This document shows, piece by piece, positions 18,068 through 25,145 of a DNA stretch of 64,000 nt. The DNA is taken from assembly GCF_003364215.1 (NCBI RefSeq), contig NZ_NXLU01000006.1, forward strand, positions 28,505 through 92,504, given 5' to 3'. The stretch's first letter is position 1; every line of letters starts with the position of its first letter. The notes under the pieces are model-generated. The model made no database searches. It was not told where the DNA came from and saw nothing but the letters and a program-made list of their open reading frames with translations. A program made the position numbers and the translations under genes. Origin of the DNA: Helicobacter cholecystus. GTDB taxonomy: Bacteria > Campylobacterota > Campylobacteria > Campylobacterales > Helicobacteraceae.

Positions 18068-18294
18068 TTTTTAATGTGTTTAGAAATAGCCTCAAGCTGT
18101 GCTTGATTAAGAAATGTTGTAGCTCTTTTATTTTCGCATACAACCGCATCCTTAAGTTCAGAGCGTAAAATCAACATCTGAGGCGGAGCATCAAACCCAA
18201 GCTTAACATTTCCTTTATCAATAGAGATGATTTTGATCACAATATTATCTCCAATTACTACACTTTCTTCCTCTTTTCTTGACAAGATTAGCAT
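18064..18294 (-). CDS. csrA: carbon storage regulator CsrA
   Basis: This is a 76-aa dimeric RNA-binding protein that binds GGA motifs in mRNA leaders. In Helicobacter and Campylobacter it controls flagellin and virulence gene translation and is antagonised by FliW. The N-terminal MLILSRKEEESVVIGDNI is canonical, followed by KIISIDKGNVKLGFDAPP. The C-terminal ~15 residues extend past the short form. It is translated from within the truB 3' end (7-nt overlap), so its level probably follows the rdgB-truB transcript. Confidence 0.95.
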   Translation of the reverse strand: MLILSRKEEESVVIGDNIVIKIISIDKGNVKLGFDAPPQMLILRSELKDAVVCENKRATTFLNQAQLEAISKHIKK

Positions 18295-19118
18295 CTAGGC
18301 ATCCTATTTAACCGATATTTGACTTCTTGATTTTTATTAATTTCAATTATAGAGAAAAAATCATCAAAAATAACCAAATAAGGTGTATGGATTAAAAGGT
18401 TTTGATTCTTTAATTTTATTTTTTTTCCATTTTTAAAATCACATTTGTATTCATCTAAAGAAATTCTTTTAGGTGTAAGATGAGAGAAAATATCAAGCGG
18501 TTTGATCTCTTCTCTTTCTATTTTCACACTCCCCTCACCCACTCTTTTTAATGCACTTAAAGCTCCTTTTACTCCCAATCTCTGAGCAATCATCTCACCC
18601 AAACTTCTAATGTATGCCCCTTCACTCACTTCCACCCTAAAACTTATAAAAGGGTGATTATAGGAGAGCAATTCTATTGCAAAAATCTCCATTTCGCACT
18701 CTTGCAATTCAAATTCTATTCCGCTTCTTGCTAATTCATAAGCTCTTTTACCCTTAATATGCTTGGCACTAAACTTAGGAGGTATATATTTAATTTTTCC
18801 TATAAAACTCTTTAAGATCTCATTCACTCTATCTCTATCTAGCTCTTTAACACACTTCACACTCTCAATACGCTCAATATCCAAACTCTCACTCTCCACC
18901 CCTAGCCAAAGCGTAGTTTCATAAGATTTGATGCTCTTATCCAAATAGTCAAAGAGCTTAGTATAACTTCCAACCCCCACAAGCAAAAGTCCTGAGGCAA
19001 AAGGATCAAGCGTTCCAGAATATCCGCATTTAAGAAATTGATACTTTCTCTTTAACTTCATTAAAAAGTGATTACTGCTCACTCCTGCAGGCTTATATGT
19101 CGCAAAAAGAGCATTCAT
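18288..19118 (-). CDS. truB: tRNA pseudouridine(55) synthase
   Basis: TruB isomerises U55 in the T-loop of most tRNAs. The 276-aa protein has the catalytic block KCGYSGTLDPFASGLLLV with the essential Asp, the KPAGVSSNHFL N-terminal motif and KRAYELARSG. The PUA-like C-terminus is short, as in other epsilonproteobacteria. It overlaps rdgB by 4 nt and csrA by 7 nt. Confidence 0.95.
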   Translation of the reverse strand: MNALFATYKPAGVSSNHFLMKLKRKYQFLKCGYSGTLDPFASGLLLVGVGSYTKLFDYLDKSIKSYETTLWLGVESESLDIERIESVKCVKELDRDRVNEILKSFIGKIKYIPPKFSAKHIKGKRAYELARSGIEFELQECEMEIFAIELLSYNHPFISFRVEVSEGAYIRSLGEMIAQRLGVKGALSALKRVGEGSVKIEREEIKPLDIFSHLTPKRISLDEYKCDFKNGKKIKLKNQNLLIHTPYLVIFDDFFSIIEINKNQEVKYRLNRMPRC

Positions 19119-19765
19119 AAAATCTCTTTATAAAAGGCTTTAAATTTTTGCAATGCATAAAATCGATGAGAAAGAGTGTTTTTCTCTTTGATCTTATCTA
19201 ATGTAACAGTATAACCTTTGGGAATGAAGAGTGGATCATATCCAAAAGCCTTAGGATTAAGAGGTGCACTCACCACTTTTCCTTCCAACTCTCCATAAAA
19301 TTCCCCCTCCACTCTCTCTCCTCTCACTCTTCCACACACTGCTAAAGTGCATACAAATTTAGCATCACTCTCTCCTCCAATTTTTGACAAATAGCTTAAT
19401 AGCTTAAGATTATTTGCCTCATCACTTCCCCCCTTTATAGGGATTTGAAAATCTCCCTCTCTAAGCTCTTTTAAACTTGCCTTAATATTTGCAAATCTAG
19501 CCGAATAAATCATAGGCATGCCGTTTAAAGCATCAACACATAATCCACTATCATCTGCAATCACTAAATAATCTCCCTCCAACTTCTGGATTTTGTTTTC
19601 AATCGTCCTTGCTTTAATCCACGCATTTTGGCTAAAACTTTGACCCTCTTCAATAATCTCAAAATCTCCAAGAAGCTCTTGATAACTCATAATCTTTTCT
19701 ATCCCTAAAATTGCTTCAATTTCTTTGATTTTTTTGGCATTTGCACTTGCTAAAATAATTTTCAT
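19115..19765 (-). CDS. rdgB: dITP/XTP pyrophosphatase (HAM1/RdgB family)
   Basis: This enzyme removes deaminated purine nucleotides (ITP, dITP, XTP) from the pool. The 216-aa protein begins IILASANAKKIKEIEAIL and carries ADDSGLCVDALNGMPM and PLNPKAFGYDPLF, the three family signatures. The latter aspartates bind Mg2+. It is the first gene of the minus-strand run down to mnmE. Its promoter should lie in the 82-bp divergent gap before the MFS gene at 19848. Confidence 0.95.
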   Translation of the reverse strand: MKIILASANAKKIKEIEAILGIEKIMSYQELLGDFEIIEEGQSFSQNAWIKARTIENKIQKLEGDYLVIADDSGLCVDALNGMPMIYSARFANIKASLKELREGDFQIPIKGGSDEANNLKLLSYLSKIGGESDAKFVCTLAVCGRVRGERVEGEFYGELEGKVVSAPLNPKAFGYDPLFIPKGYTVTLDKIKEKNTLSHRFYALQKFKAFYKEIL

Positions 19766-19796
19766 TTTTCCCTCTTAAAAGTCAATTTTTTTTAGA

Positions 19797-19802
19797 TACA
19801 AT
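19797..19802 (+). promoter_or_regulatory. -10 element for the MFS-ttcA operon
   Basis: TACAAT lies downstream of a T-rich stretch in the rdgB/MFS divergent gap, giving a start near 19809 and a leader of about 39 nt. No -35 hexamer is apparent, which is normal for this genus. Confidence 0.4.
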
Positions 19803-19847
19803 GCCGAAATTTTAGTCAAAAACCTCCAAATTTAAGGTCTAATTACT

Positions 19848-21158
19848 ATGAGTTTATTCAAATCCACATTGCCTTTGAGTCTAATTTCTGCTCTTAGATT
19901 CTTAGGTTTATTTTTAGTTATTCCAACAATTGCAGTTTATGTCAATTCACTTGGAGCCACACCCCTAATGATTGGGCTTGCAGTAGGAGGATATGCACTC
20001 ACACAAATTATCTTCCAAACTCCTTTTGGTATCTTGGGGGATAAATTTGATAAAAGAGCCATTATTGCCTTTGGATTGATTGTATTTGTCATTGGATCTT
20101 TAATTTGTGCGATGAGTGAAACTATCTACTGGCTCGTTGCTGGGAGGTTGATTCAAGGAATGGGTGCAATTAGCTCTTTAATTAGTGCACTCATTTCTGA
20201 TCTTACACCAGAAGAACATCGCACAAAAGCTATGGCAATAATGGGAGGTGCAATTTCTATAAGTTTTTTACTTTCAATGCTTATTGGTCCTCTTATTGGG
20301 GGAAGTTTTGGGCTAAATGTCCTTTTTTATATTGCAGCCCTCTGCTCTTTGCTCTCTTTACTCATTTTACTTTTTAAGGTTCCAAAATCTTCCAAAATTA
20401 CCTACTCTTACCTATCAGATACACATTTAAAACACTATCTTAAAGATAAAAATTTATGGATGATGTATATGAGTTCATTTCTGCAAAAAGCTCTTGCAAA
20501 TTTGGCTTTTGTCATTATCCCGCTTGTGCTTCATAAAGATTTTGCAATCTCTGAGAGCGATTTATGGAAATTTTACGCACCTGCTGGAATAATAGGGATT
20601 TTAGCAATGGCTCCTGCAAGTATTTTTGCAGAAAAATATGGACACTATAAAAATGTGATGATTGCTGGAATTATTGCTTTTATTTTCTGTTTTGTACTCT
20701 TTTTCTACTCAGATTACATCCAATCTCTTTGGCTTTTTGTGATTGGAATCATTGTATTTTTCATTGGATTTGATATTCACGAACCGATTATGCAATCTTT
20801 AGCAAGCAAATATCCTAGGGCTTCTCAAAGAAGCTCTGCACTTGGATTATTTACTACTTTTGGATTCTTAGGTTCATTTATGGGGGCAGTTTTAGGGGGG
20901 GTACTTTATAATTATATTGGAATTTTTTGGCTCTCCTTACTTATAGCACTCATCTCTTGTCTTTGGATTCTTGCTCTAGGTCTAGGATTAAAAAATCCTA
21001 AAAAATGCAAAACACTCTTCTTAAAAGGGATTAAAGATTTAAATAAGGCTTCAAGATTTAATGGAATAGAGGATCTTTATTTAGCAGGAGATACACTCTG
21101 TATCAAATATGATCCACAGATTATCAATGAAGAGGCCATTAAGGAGAAATTTAAATGA
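19848..21158 (+). CDS. MFS transporter with C-terminal YajR-like (YAM) domain
   Basis: The 436-aa inner-membrane protein has twelve predicted helices. The MFS motif A between helices 2 and 3 reads GILGDKFDKRA. The first half contains RFLGLFLVIPTIAVYV, typical of drug/H+ antiporters. After the last helix (about 375) a soluble tail follows (FNGIEDLYLAGDTLCIKYDP) that resembles the ferredoxin-like YAM domain of E. coli YajR. That suggests a YajR orthologue, with substrate unknown. A G7 tract at 20895-20901 lies within the ORF. It overlaps ttcA by 4 nt, an association that may be incidental. Confidence 0.85.
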   Translation: MSLFKSTLPLSLISALRFLGLFLVIPTIAVYVNSLGATPLMIGLAVGGYALTQIIFQTPFGILGDKFDKRAIIAFGLIVFVIGSLICAMSETIYWLVAGRLIQGMGAISSLISALISDLTPEEHRTKAMAIMGGAISISFLLSMLIGPLIGGSFGLNVLFYIAALCSLLSLLILLFKVPKSSKITYSYLSDTHLKHYLKDKNLWMMYMSSFLQKALANLAFVIIPLVLHKDFAISESDLWKFYAPAGIIGILAMAPASIFAEKYGHYKNVMIAGIIAFIFCFVLFFYSDYIQSLWLFVIGIIVFFIGFDIHEPIMQSLASKYPRASQRSSALGLFTTFGFLGSFMGAVLGGVLYNYIGIFWLSLLIALISCLWILALGLGLKNPKKCKTLFLKGIKDLNKASRFNGIEDLYLAGDTLCIKYDPQIINEEAIKEKFK

Positions 21159-21922
21159 CTTATGAAATCAGTAAAAAAATCTTAAGCACTGTTGGACGAA
21201 CAAATGCGGCTTACAATCTGATTAAAGAGGGAGACCGAGTTCTTTTGGGATTAAGCGGTGGAAAAGATTCTATTCTTTTGGCTTGTTTGCTTGAAAGAAT
21301 GAAACGTCATGCCCCTTTTAAGTTTGAATACCTTGCAATGACTGTCCATTATGGTATGGGGGAAGATTATACCTGGCTAGAGAATCTCTGCAAAGAACAA
21401 GGAATCAATCATCAAGTCTATTACACTACTATTATGGATACGATTGTGGAAAAAAGACGTGAAGGAAGTTCATATTGTAGTTTCTGCTCTAGGATGCGTC
21501 GAGGAGCACTTTATACTCAAGCACTTGAACTCAACTATAACAAAGTTGCAATTGCTCATCATCTTGATGATGCGGCAGAAAGTTTTTTTATGAATCTTAC
21601 TTATAATGGAGCTTTAAGAAGTATGGCACCCATTTACAAAGCAGAAAATGGACTCTATGTCATTCGTCCTCTTATTCATGTGCGTGAGCGACAAACAAGA
21701 GATTTTGTTCTCTCTCAAAATGTTCCCACAGCTCCAGCTTGCACCTGCCCTGCACGTCGACCAGGATCAGATAAACCGCCTATTGCAAGAGAGGCAACAA
21801 AAAATTTCCTTGCGGAACTTGAAAAAGAAAATCCAAATTTCTTTGTCTCTCTTAAAAATGCCTTCAGCAATATCCATGCCAATAGCTTTAGTGACCCTAT
21901 TTTCCTAGATAAGCAAAATTAA
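21155..21922 (+). CDS. ttcA: tRNA 2-thiocytidine(32) synthetase
   Basis: TtcA is a PP-loop, [4Fe-4S]-dependent enzyme that thiolates C32 in certain tRNAs. The 255-aa protein has the ATP-binding LLGLSGGKDSILLAC, the cluster pair YCSFCSRMRRG (CxxC) and a third Cys in PACTCPARRPG. AHHLDDAAESFFMNLTY is the usual TtcA/TilS helix. It overlaps the transporter gene by 4 nt and ends just before the convergent tRNA operon. Confidence 0.9.
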   Translation: MTYEISKKILSTVGRTNAAYNLIKEGDRVLLGLSGGKDSILLACLLERMKRHAPFKFEYLAMTVHYGMGEDYTWLENLCKEQGINHQVYYTTIMDTIVEKRREGSSYCSFCSRMRRGALYTQALELNYNKVAIAHHLDDAAESFFMNLTYNGALRSMAPIYKAENGLYVIRPLIHVRERQTRDFVLSQNVPTAPACTCPARRPGSDKPPIAREATKNFLAELEKENPNFFVSLKNAFSNIHANSFSDPIFLDKQN

Positions 21923-21933
21923 AAAAGAGAAAT

Positions 21934-21951
21934 CAAAAACTCTAAGAGAGT
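21934..21951 (-). terminator. probable terminator of the tRNA operon
   Basis: Downstream of tRNA-Ser on the minus strand, ACTCT, loop CTT, AGAGT is followed by TTTT. The stem is only 5 bp and the T-run is short. It is placed 14 nt after the encoded CCA, between the tRNA operon and the ttcA stop, so it is a reasonable but weak call. Confidence 0.4.
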
Positions 21952-21964
21952 AAACAGAGGATTA

Positions 21965-22052
21965 TGGCCGGGAGAGAGGGATTCGAACCCCCGGAGGTGT
22001 GACCCTCAACGGTTTTCAAGACCGCCGCTTTCGACCACTCAGCCATCTCCCG
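21965..22052 (-). tRNA. tRNA-Ser(TGA)
   Basis: This 88-nt gene is a class II tRNA with the long variable arm. The acceptor CGGGAGA pairs with TCTCCCG, and the anticodon loop CTTGAAA reads UGA (decodes UCN serine). The 3' CCA is encoded (21967-21965). It is last in a four-gene minus-strand cluster Gly-Leu-Cys-Ser. Confidence 0.95.
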
Positions 22053-22066
22053 ATAAAAACTAAATA

Positions 22067-22141
22067 TGGAGGCGACACTCGGATTCGAACCGAGGAATCA
22101 AGGCTTTGCAGGCCCATGCCTTACCACTTGGCTATGTCGCC
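22067..22141 (-). tRNA. tRNA-Cys(GCA)
   Basis: This is a 75-nt gene whose anticodon loop CTGCAAA gives GCA. The acceptor GGCGACA has a matching 3' strand, and CCA is encoded at 22069-22067. It lies 14 nt upstream (in transcription order) of tRNA-Ser. Confidence 0.95.
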
Positions 22142-22150
22142 ACACTAAAA

Positions 22151-22237
22151 TGGTGCCCGAAGCCGGACTTGAACCGGCACGAACGCAATGTTCGAGGGAT
22201 TTTAAGTCCCTTGTGTCTACCATTCCACCACCCGGGC
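22151..22237 (-). tRNA. tRNA-Leu(TAA)
   Basis: This is an 87-nt class II tRNA with anticodon loop CTTAAAA (UAA). The acceptor GCCCGGG pairs with TTCGGGC, including two G-U pairs at its base. CCA is encoded at 22153-22151, and the gene is 9 nt from tRNA-Cys. Confidence 0.94.
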
Positions 22238-22281
22238 TTCTAAGCACATTTAATATTGTATCAAAGAGCTTATTTTTAAAA

Positions 22282-22356
22282 TGGAGCGGGAAACGAGGAT
22301 CGAACTCGCGGCCCCAACCTTGGCAAGGTTGTGCTCTACCACTGAGCTATTCCCGC
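22282..22356 (-). tRNA. tRNA-Gly(GCC)
   Basis: This is a 75-nt gene with anticodon loop CTTGCCAAG context giving GCC, acceptor GCGGGAA and encoded CCA at 22284-22282. It is first in the cluster, preceded by a candidate -10 at 22372-22377. Confidence 0.95.
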
Positions 22357-22371
22357 AATTATGAGGTTGAG

Positions 22372-22377
22372 ATTTTA
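22372..22377 (-). promoter_or_regulatory. -10 element for the Gly-Leu-Cys-Ser tRNA operon
   Basis: TAAAAT on the minus strand is preceded by TGC (an extended -10 form TGnTAAAAT). It lies 15 nt upstream of the tRNA-Gly 5' end, so the transcript would carry a very short leader for RNase P to remove. Confidence 0.5.
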
Positions 22378-22495
22378 GCAAGGTTTTTATAAAAAATCAA
22401 GAGTTTTAGAAAAAACACTGCTTAGTTTATCCTCATTCTAATCAATATAAAATAAATTCCCATTAATCTTAATTATCTAAATTTAAGTAAAATTT

Positions 22496-22526
22496 TATGA
22501 TATTTCTTTTCTTAAGAAATATCATA
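22496..22526. repeat. perfect 13-bp inverted repeat
   Basis: TATGATATTTCTT at 22496-22508 and its exact complement at 22514-22526 enclose a 5-nt loop. No T-run follows on either side, so it is not an obvious terminator. The left arm also offers a -10-like TATGAT for rightward transcription into the structured region at 22524-22651. Confidence 0.6.
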
Positions 22527-22651
22527 GAGCCTTAATAAGGGTTGATTATTCTACTAAGATTAATCTTATTGAATATTTTCTTTAATCTTTATAACTTAGA
22601 CTATCTCTCTTTCCTTCCCTTGGAGGATAGTCGGGGCTCTATTGCTTTTTT
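22508..22651 (+). ncRNA. candidate structured small RNA with pyrimidine-rich loop
   Basis: Between the tRNA operon and the aminotransferase gene lies about 350 bp without a protein gene. An 8-bp helix can form between ATAGAGCC (22524-22531) and GGCTCTAT (22635-22642). Inside it are a small CCTT/AAGG hairpin (22530-22540), the palindrome TAAGATTAATCTTA (22555-22568), and a 7-bp hairpin GACTATC/GATAGTC (22599-22632) with a 20-nt loop rich in C and U. T6 (22646-22651) follows the closing helix, as at an intrinsic terminator. TATGAT at 22496 could be the -10. Size about 140 nt. It could be a regulatory sRNA (H. pylori RepG also uses a C/U-rich loop), a divergent 6S RNA, or a leader element. Identity is unresolved. 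Confidence 0.4.
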
Positions 22652-22654
22652 CAT

Positions 22655-22660
22655 TATAAA
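22655..22660 (+). promoter_or_regulatory. -10 element for aminotransferase-murC-mutS2
   Basis: TATAAA begins 4 nt after the T6 of the candidate ncRNA terminator. It predicts a start near 22668 and a 40-nt leader to the GTG at 22708. Confidence 0.4.
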
Positions 22661-22707
22661 ATAACATTTAATTTTGCTTGATAACCATCTTTATAAGAAG
22701 GAAAACC

Positions 22708-23832
22708 GTGTTAACACAATTTCAAACCTATCCTTTTGAGAAATTAAATAAATTGCTTGAAAATATTACCCCTCTAACCCAAGAAATCATTAATCTCACC
22801 ATTGGTGAACCCAGGTTTCAAACCCCTATACAAATCCAAAATGCCCTTAAAGCCCATACCTCTCTTTTGCAAAAATATCCTAAAAGTAAAGGTGAAGATT
22901 ATCTCAAAGAAGCTCAACTGCACTTTATCCAAAAACGCTTTGCCCTCTCACTTACCCCAAGTCAAATTATTCCAACTTTTGGTACAAGAGAAGTGCTTTT
23001 CAATTTCCCTCAATTTTTACTTTTTGGAGAGAAAAATCCTTGTATGGCATATCCCAATCCTTTTTATCAAATTTATGAAGGCTCAGCTCTTGCCTGCAGG
23101 GCTAAAGTCTTTTTGATGCCACTTAGAGAAAGCAACCACTTCAAACCCTCTTTAAATAAAGAACAACTTCAAAAGGTTCAACTTGTTATCCTTAACTCCC
23201 CCAACAATCCTACAGGTGCAACACTCTCTCTTGATGAGTTAAGAGAATGGGTAAGATTGGCTCTAGAATATAATTTTGTTATCCTAAGCGATGAATGCTA
23301 CAGTGAAATTTATGAAAACACTCCACCTCATAGTATTTTGCAAGCCTGTATTGCAGAAGGAAATATAAATTTTAAAAATATTTTAGCACTCAATTCCATC
23401 TCTAAACGCTCTTGTGCTCCTGGATTAAGGAGTGGGCTAATTGCTGGAGATGAAGAAATACTTAAGCACTATGGACTTTATCGCACCTATTGTGGATGTG
23501 CTATTCCCCTCCCCTTACAAGAGGCTTCTAGGGTAGCTTGGAATCTTAGCAGTGAAAACACTCGTCAAATCTATGCAAAAAATCTTAAAATTGCAAGAGA
23601 AGTTTTTGATGACACCTTCATTTCTCCTTATAGCTTTTACATCTGGCTAAAAGTAGGTGATGAGTTAGAGTTTTGTAAAACTCTCTATCACAAGGAAGGA
23701 ATTATGCTCTTGCCTGGGAGTTTCTTAGGTTCGGAGGGTGAAGGCAGTGGCTTTGTAAGAATTGCTCTAGTATATGAAGAGAATATCATCAAAAAAGCAT
23801 TAAGCACAATAAAAACATATTTAAAAAGGTAG
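22708..23832 (+). CDS. dapC: class I/II PLP aminotransferase, probably succinyldiaminopimelate transaminase
   Basis: The 374-aa cytosolic aminotransferase shows LTIGEP near the N-terminus, the NSPNNPTGA substrate/PLP motif, SDECYSEIY (PLP-binding Asp/Tyr) and NSISKRSCAPGLRSGL. The last contains the Schiff-base Lys and the carboxylate-binding Arg. I place the start at GTG 22708, not at an upstream TTG, because AAGAAGGA precedes it at the right distance. It sits directly before murC. In Helicobacter this gene is usually assigned to the lysine/DAP branch, which would fit with dapF and murC, but an aspartate aminotransferase role cannot be excluded. Confidence 0.75.
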   Translation: MLTQFQTYPFEKLNKLLENITPLTQEIINLTIGEPRFQTPIQIQNALKAHTSLLQKYPKSKGEDYLKEAQLHFIQKRFALSLTPSQIIPTFGTREVLFNFPQFLLFGEKNPCMAYPNPFYQIYEGSALACRAKVFLMPLRESNHFKPSLNKEQLQKVQLVILNSPNNPTGATLSLDELREWVRLALEYNFVILSDECYSEIYENTPPHSILQACIAEGNINFKNILALNSISKRSCAPGLRSGLIAGDEEILKHYGLYRTYCGCAIPLPLQEASRVAWNLSSENTRQIYAKNLKIAREVFDDTFISPYSFYIWLKVGDELEFCKTLYHKEGIMLLPGSFLGSEGEGSGFVRIALVYEENIIKKALSTIKTYLKR

Positions 23833-23837
23833 GATAA

Positions 23838-25145
23838 ATGAAAGTGCATTTTATTGGTATTGGCGGGATTGGAATCTCAGGACTTGCACGTTATTTGAAA
23901 TCTCAGGGTGTGCAAATTAGTGGGTCAGATATTGCTACAAATAAAAATGTTAAAAAACTCCAAAAAGATGGAGCAAAGATTACAATCCCTCATACAAAAG
24001 ATGCCATAGATGCACAAGATTTAATCATCCACTCTGCAATTATCAAGCCTGATAATATCGAAATCATAGAAGCAAAAAAACAAAATATTCCTATTCTTTC
24101 TAGAAAAGATGCATTGGAGAAAATCCTACAAGATAAAAGAGTATTTAGTGTTTGTGGAGCCCATGGAAAAAGCACGACCACAGCCATTTTAAGTAGTATT
24201 CTTCCACATTTTGGAGCAATTATTGGGGCTGAGAGTAAGGAGTTTGATTGTAATGTACGAGAAGTTCCAAGTCAAAGTCTTATTTTTGAAGCAGACGAGA
24301 GTGATAAAAGCTTTTTAAACTCCAATCCATATTGTGCAATTGTCACTAATACAGAGCCTGAACATATGGAGAACTACAACCATAATTTAGATGAATTTTA
24401 TGGATGCTATAAGGATTTTTTATTTAAAGCTAAAAAGCGTGTGATTAATATGGATGACCCCTTTCTTTCCAAACTTGACATTGAGGCTATTCGCCTTTAT
24501 CCCCAACGCGATATTACAAATATTAATTATTTTCTTAGAGATGATCATCCCTACACACGCTTTTGCCTCAAAGATTTTGGAGAATTTGAGGTATGGGGAT
24601 TTGGGGAACATACAGCACTCAATGCCTCATTAGCAATTTTAGCCTCACTTGATGAGCTTCCACTCCAAAATATTAAAAATAATCTTAAAAATTATAAAGG
24701 AATTAAAAAACGTTTTGATATTGTAAGCAAAAGTCCTTGCATTATTATTGATGATTATGCTCATCACCCCACAGAAATTAAAACCACCCTTCAAGCAGTT
24801 AAAATTTATACACAGGCTCATCAAAATCTTCCTGTAATTTGTATTTGGCAACCTCATAAATACTCAAGATTCCTAGATAACCAAGAAGCATTCATCCAAT
24901 GTTTTAAGGGCTGTGATCGCTTGATTATTTTGCCTGTATGGAAAGCTGGAGAAAAGCATGTTGAGATTGACTTCTCCACACTCTTTTCCTCTTATACACC
25001 TACTTTTGCCTCTCATATCCAGCAAAAAGAAGGCAAGATTTACCTCTATGAGGAAGACAAACTTCTTGAAATCCTTGATAAGGGATTAATCATTGGATTT
25101 GGTGCTGGAGATATTACCTATCAGCTTAGAGAAAATCATGTCTAA
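23838..25145 (+). CDS. murC: UDP-N-acetylmuramate--L-alanine ligase
   Basis: MurC adds L-Ala to UDP-MurNAc, the first step of the peptidoglycan stem peptide. The 435-aa protein has the Rossmann start [16 protein letters not shown], the ATP loop [34 protein letters not shown] and [14 protein letters not shown]. All are standard Mur ligase motifs in order. It starts 5 nt after the aminotransferase stop and overlaps mutS2 by 8 nt. Confidence 0.97.
   Translation: MKVHFIGIGGIGISGLARYLKSQGVQISGSDIATNKNVKKLQKDGAKITIPHTKDAIDAQDLIIHSAIIKPDNIEIIEAKKQNIPILSRKDALEKILQDKRVFSVCGAHGKSTTTAILSSILPHFGAIIGAESKEFDCNVREVPSQSLIFEADESDKSFLNSNPYCAIVTNTEPEHMENYNHNLDEFYGCYKDFLFKAKKRVINMDDPFLSKLDIEAIRLYPQRDITNINYFLRDDHPYTRFCLKDFGEFEVWGFGEHTALNASLAILASLDELPLQNIKNNLKNYKGIKKRFDIVSKSPCIIIDDYAHHPTEIKTTLQAVKIYTQAHQNLPVICIWQPHKYSRFLDNQEAFIQCFKGCDRLIILPVWKAGEKHVEIDFSTLFSSYTPTFASHIQQKEGKIYLYEEDKLLEILDKGLIIGFGAGDITYQLRENHV

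Noticed and set aside
22066..22392. 108-aa plus-strand ORF with an attractive continuous frame
   Set aside because: It is the antisense reading of tRNA-Cys, tRNA-Leu and tRNA-Gly; the peptide is the well-known artefact made when tRNA genes are translated.
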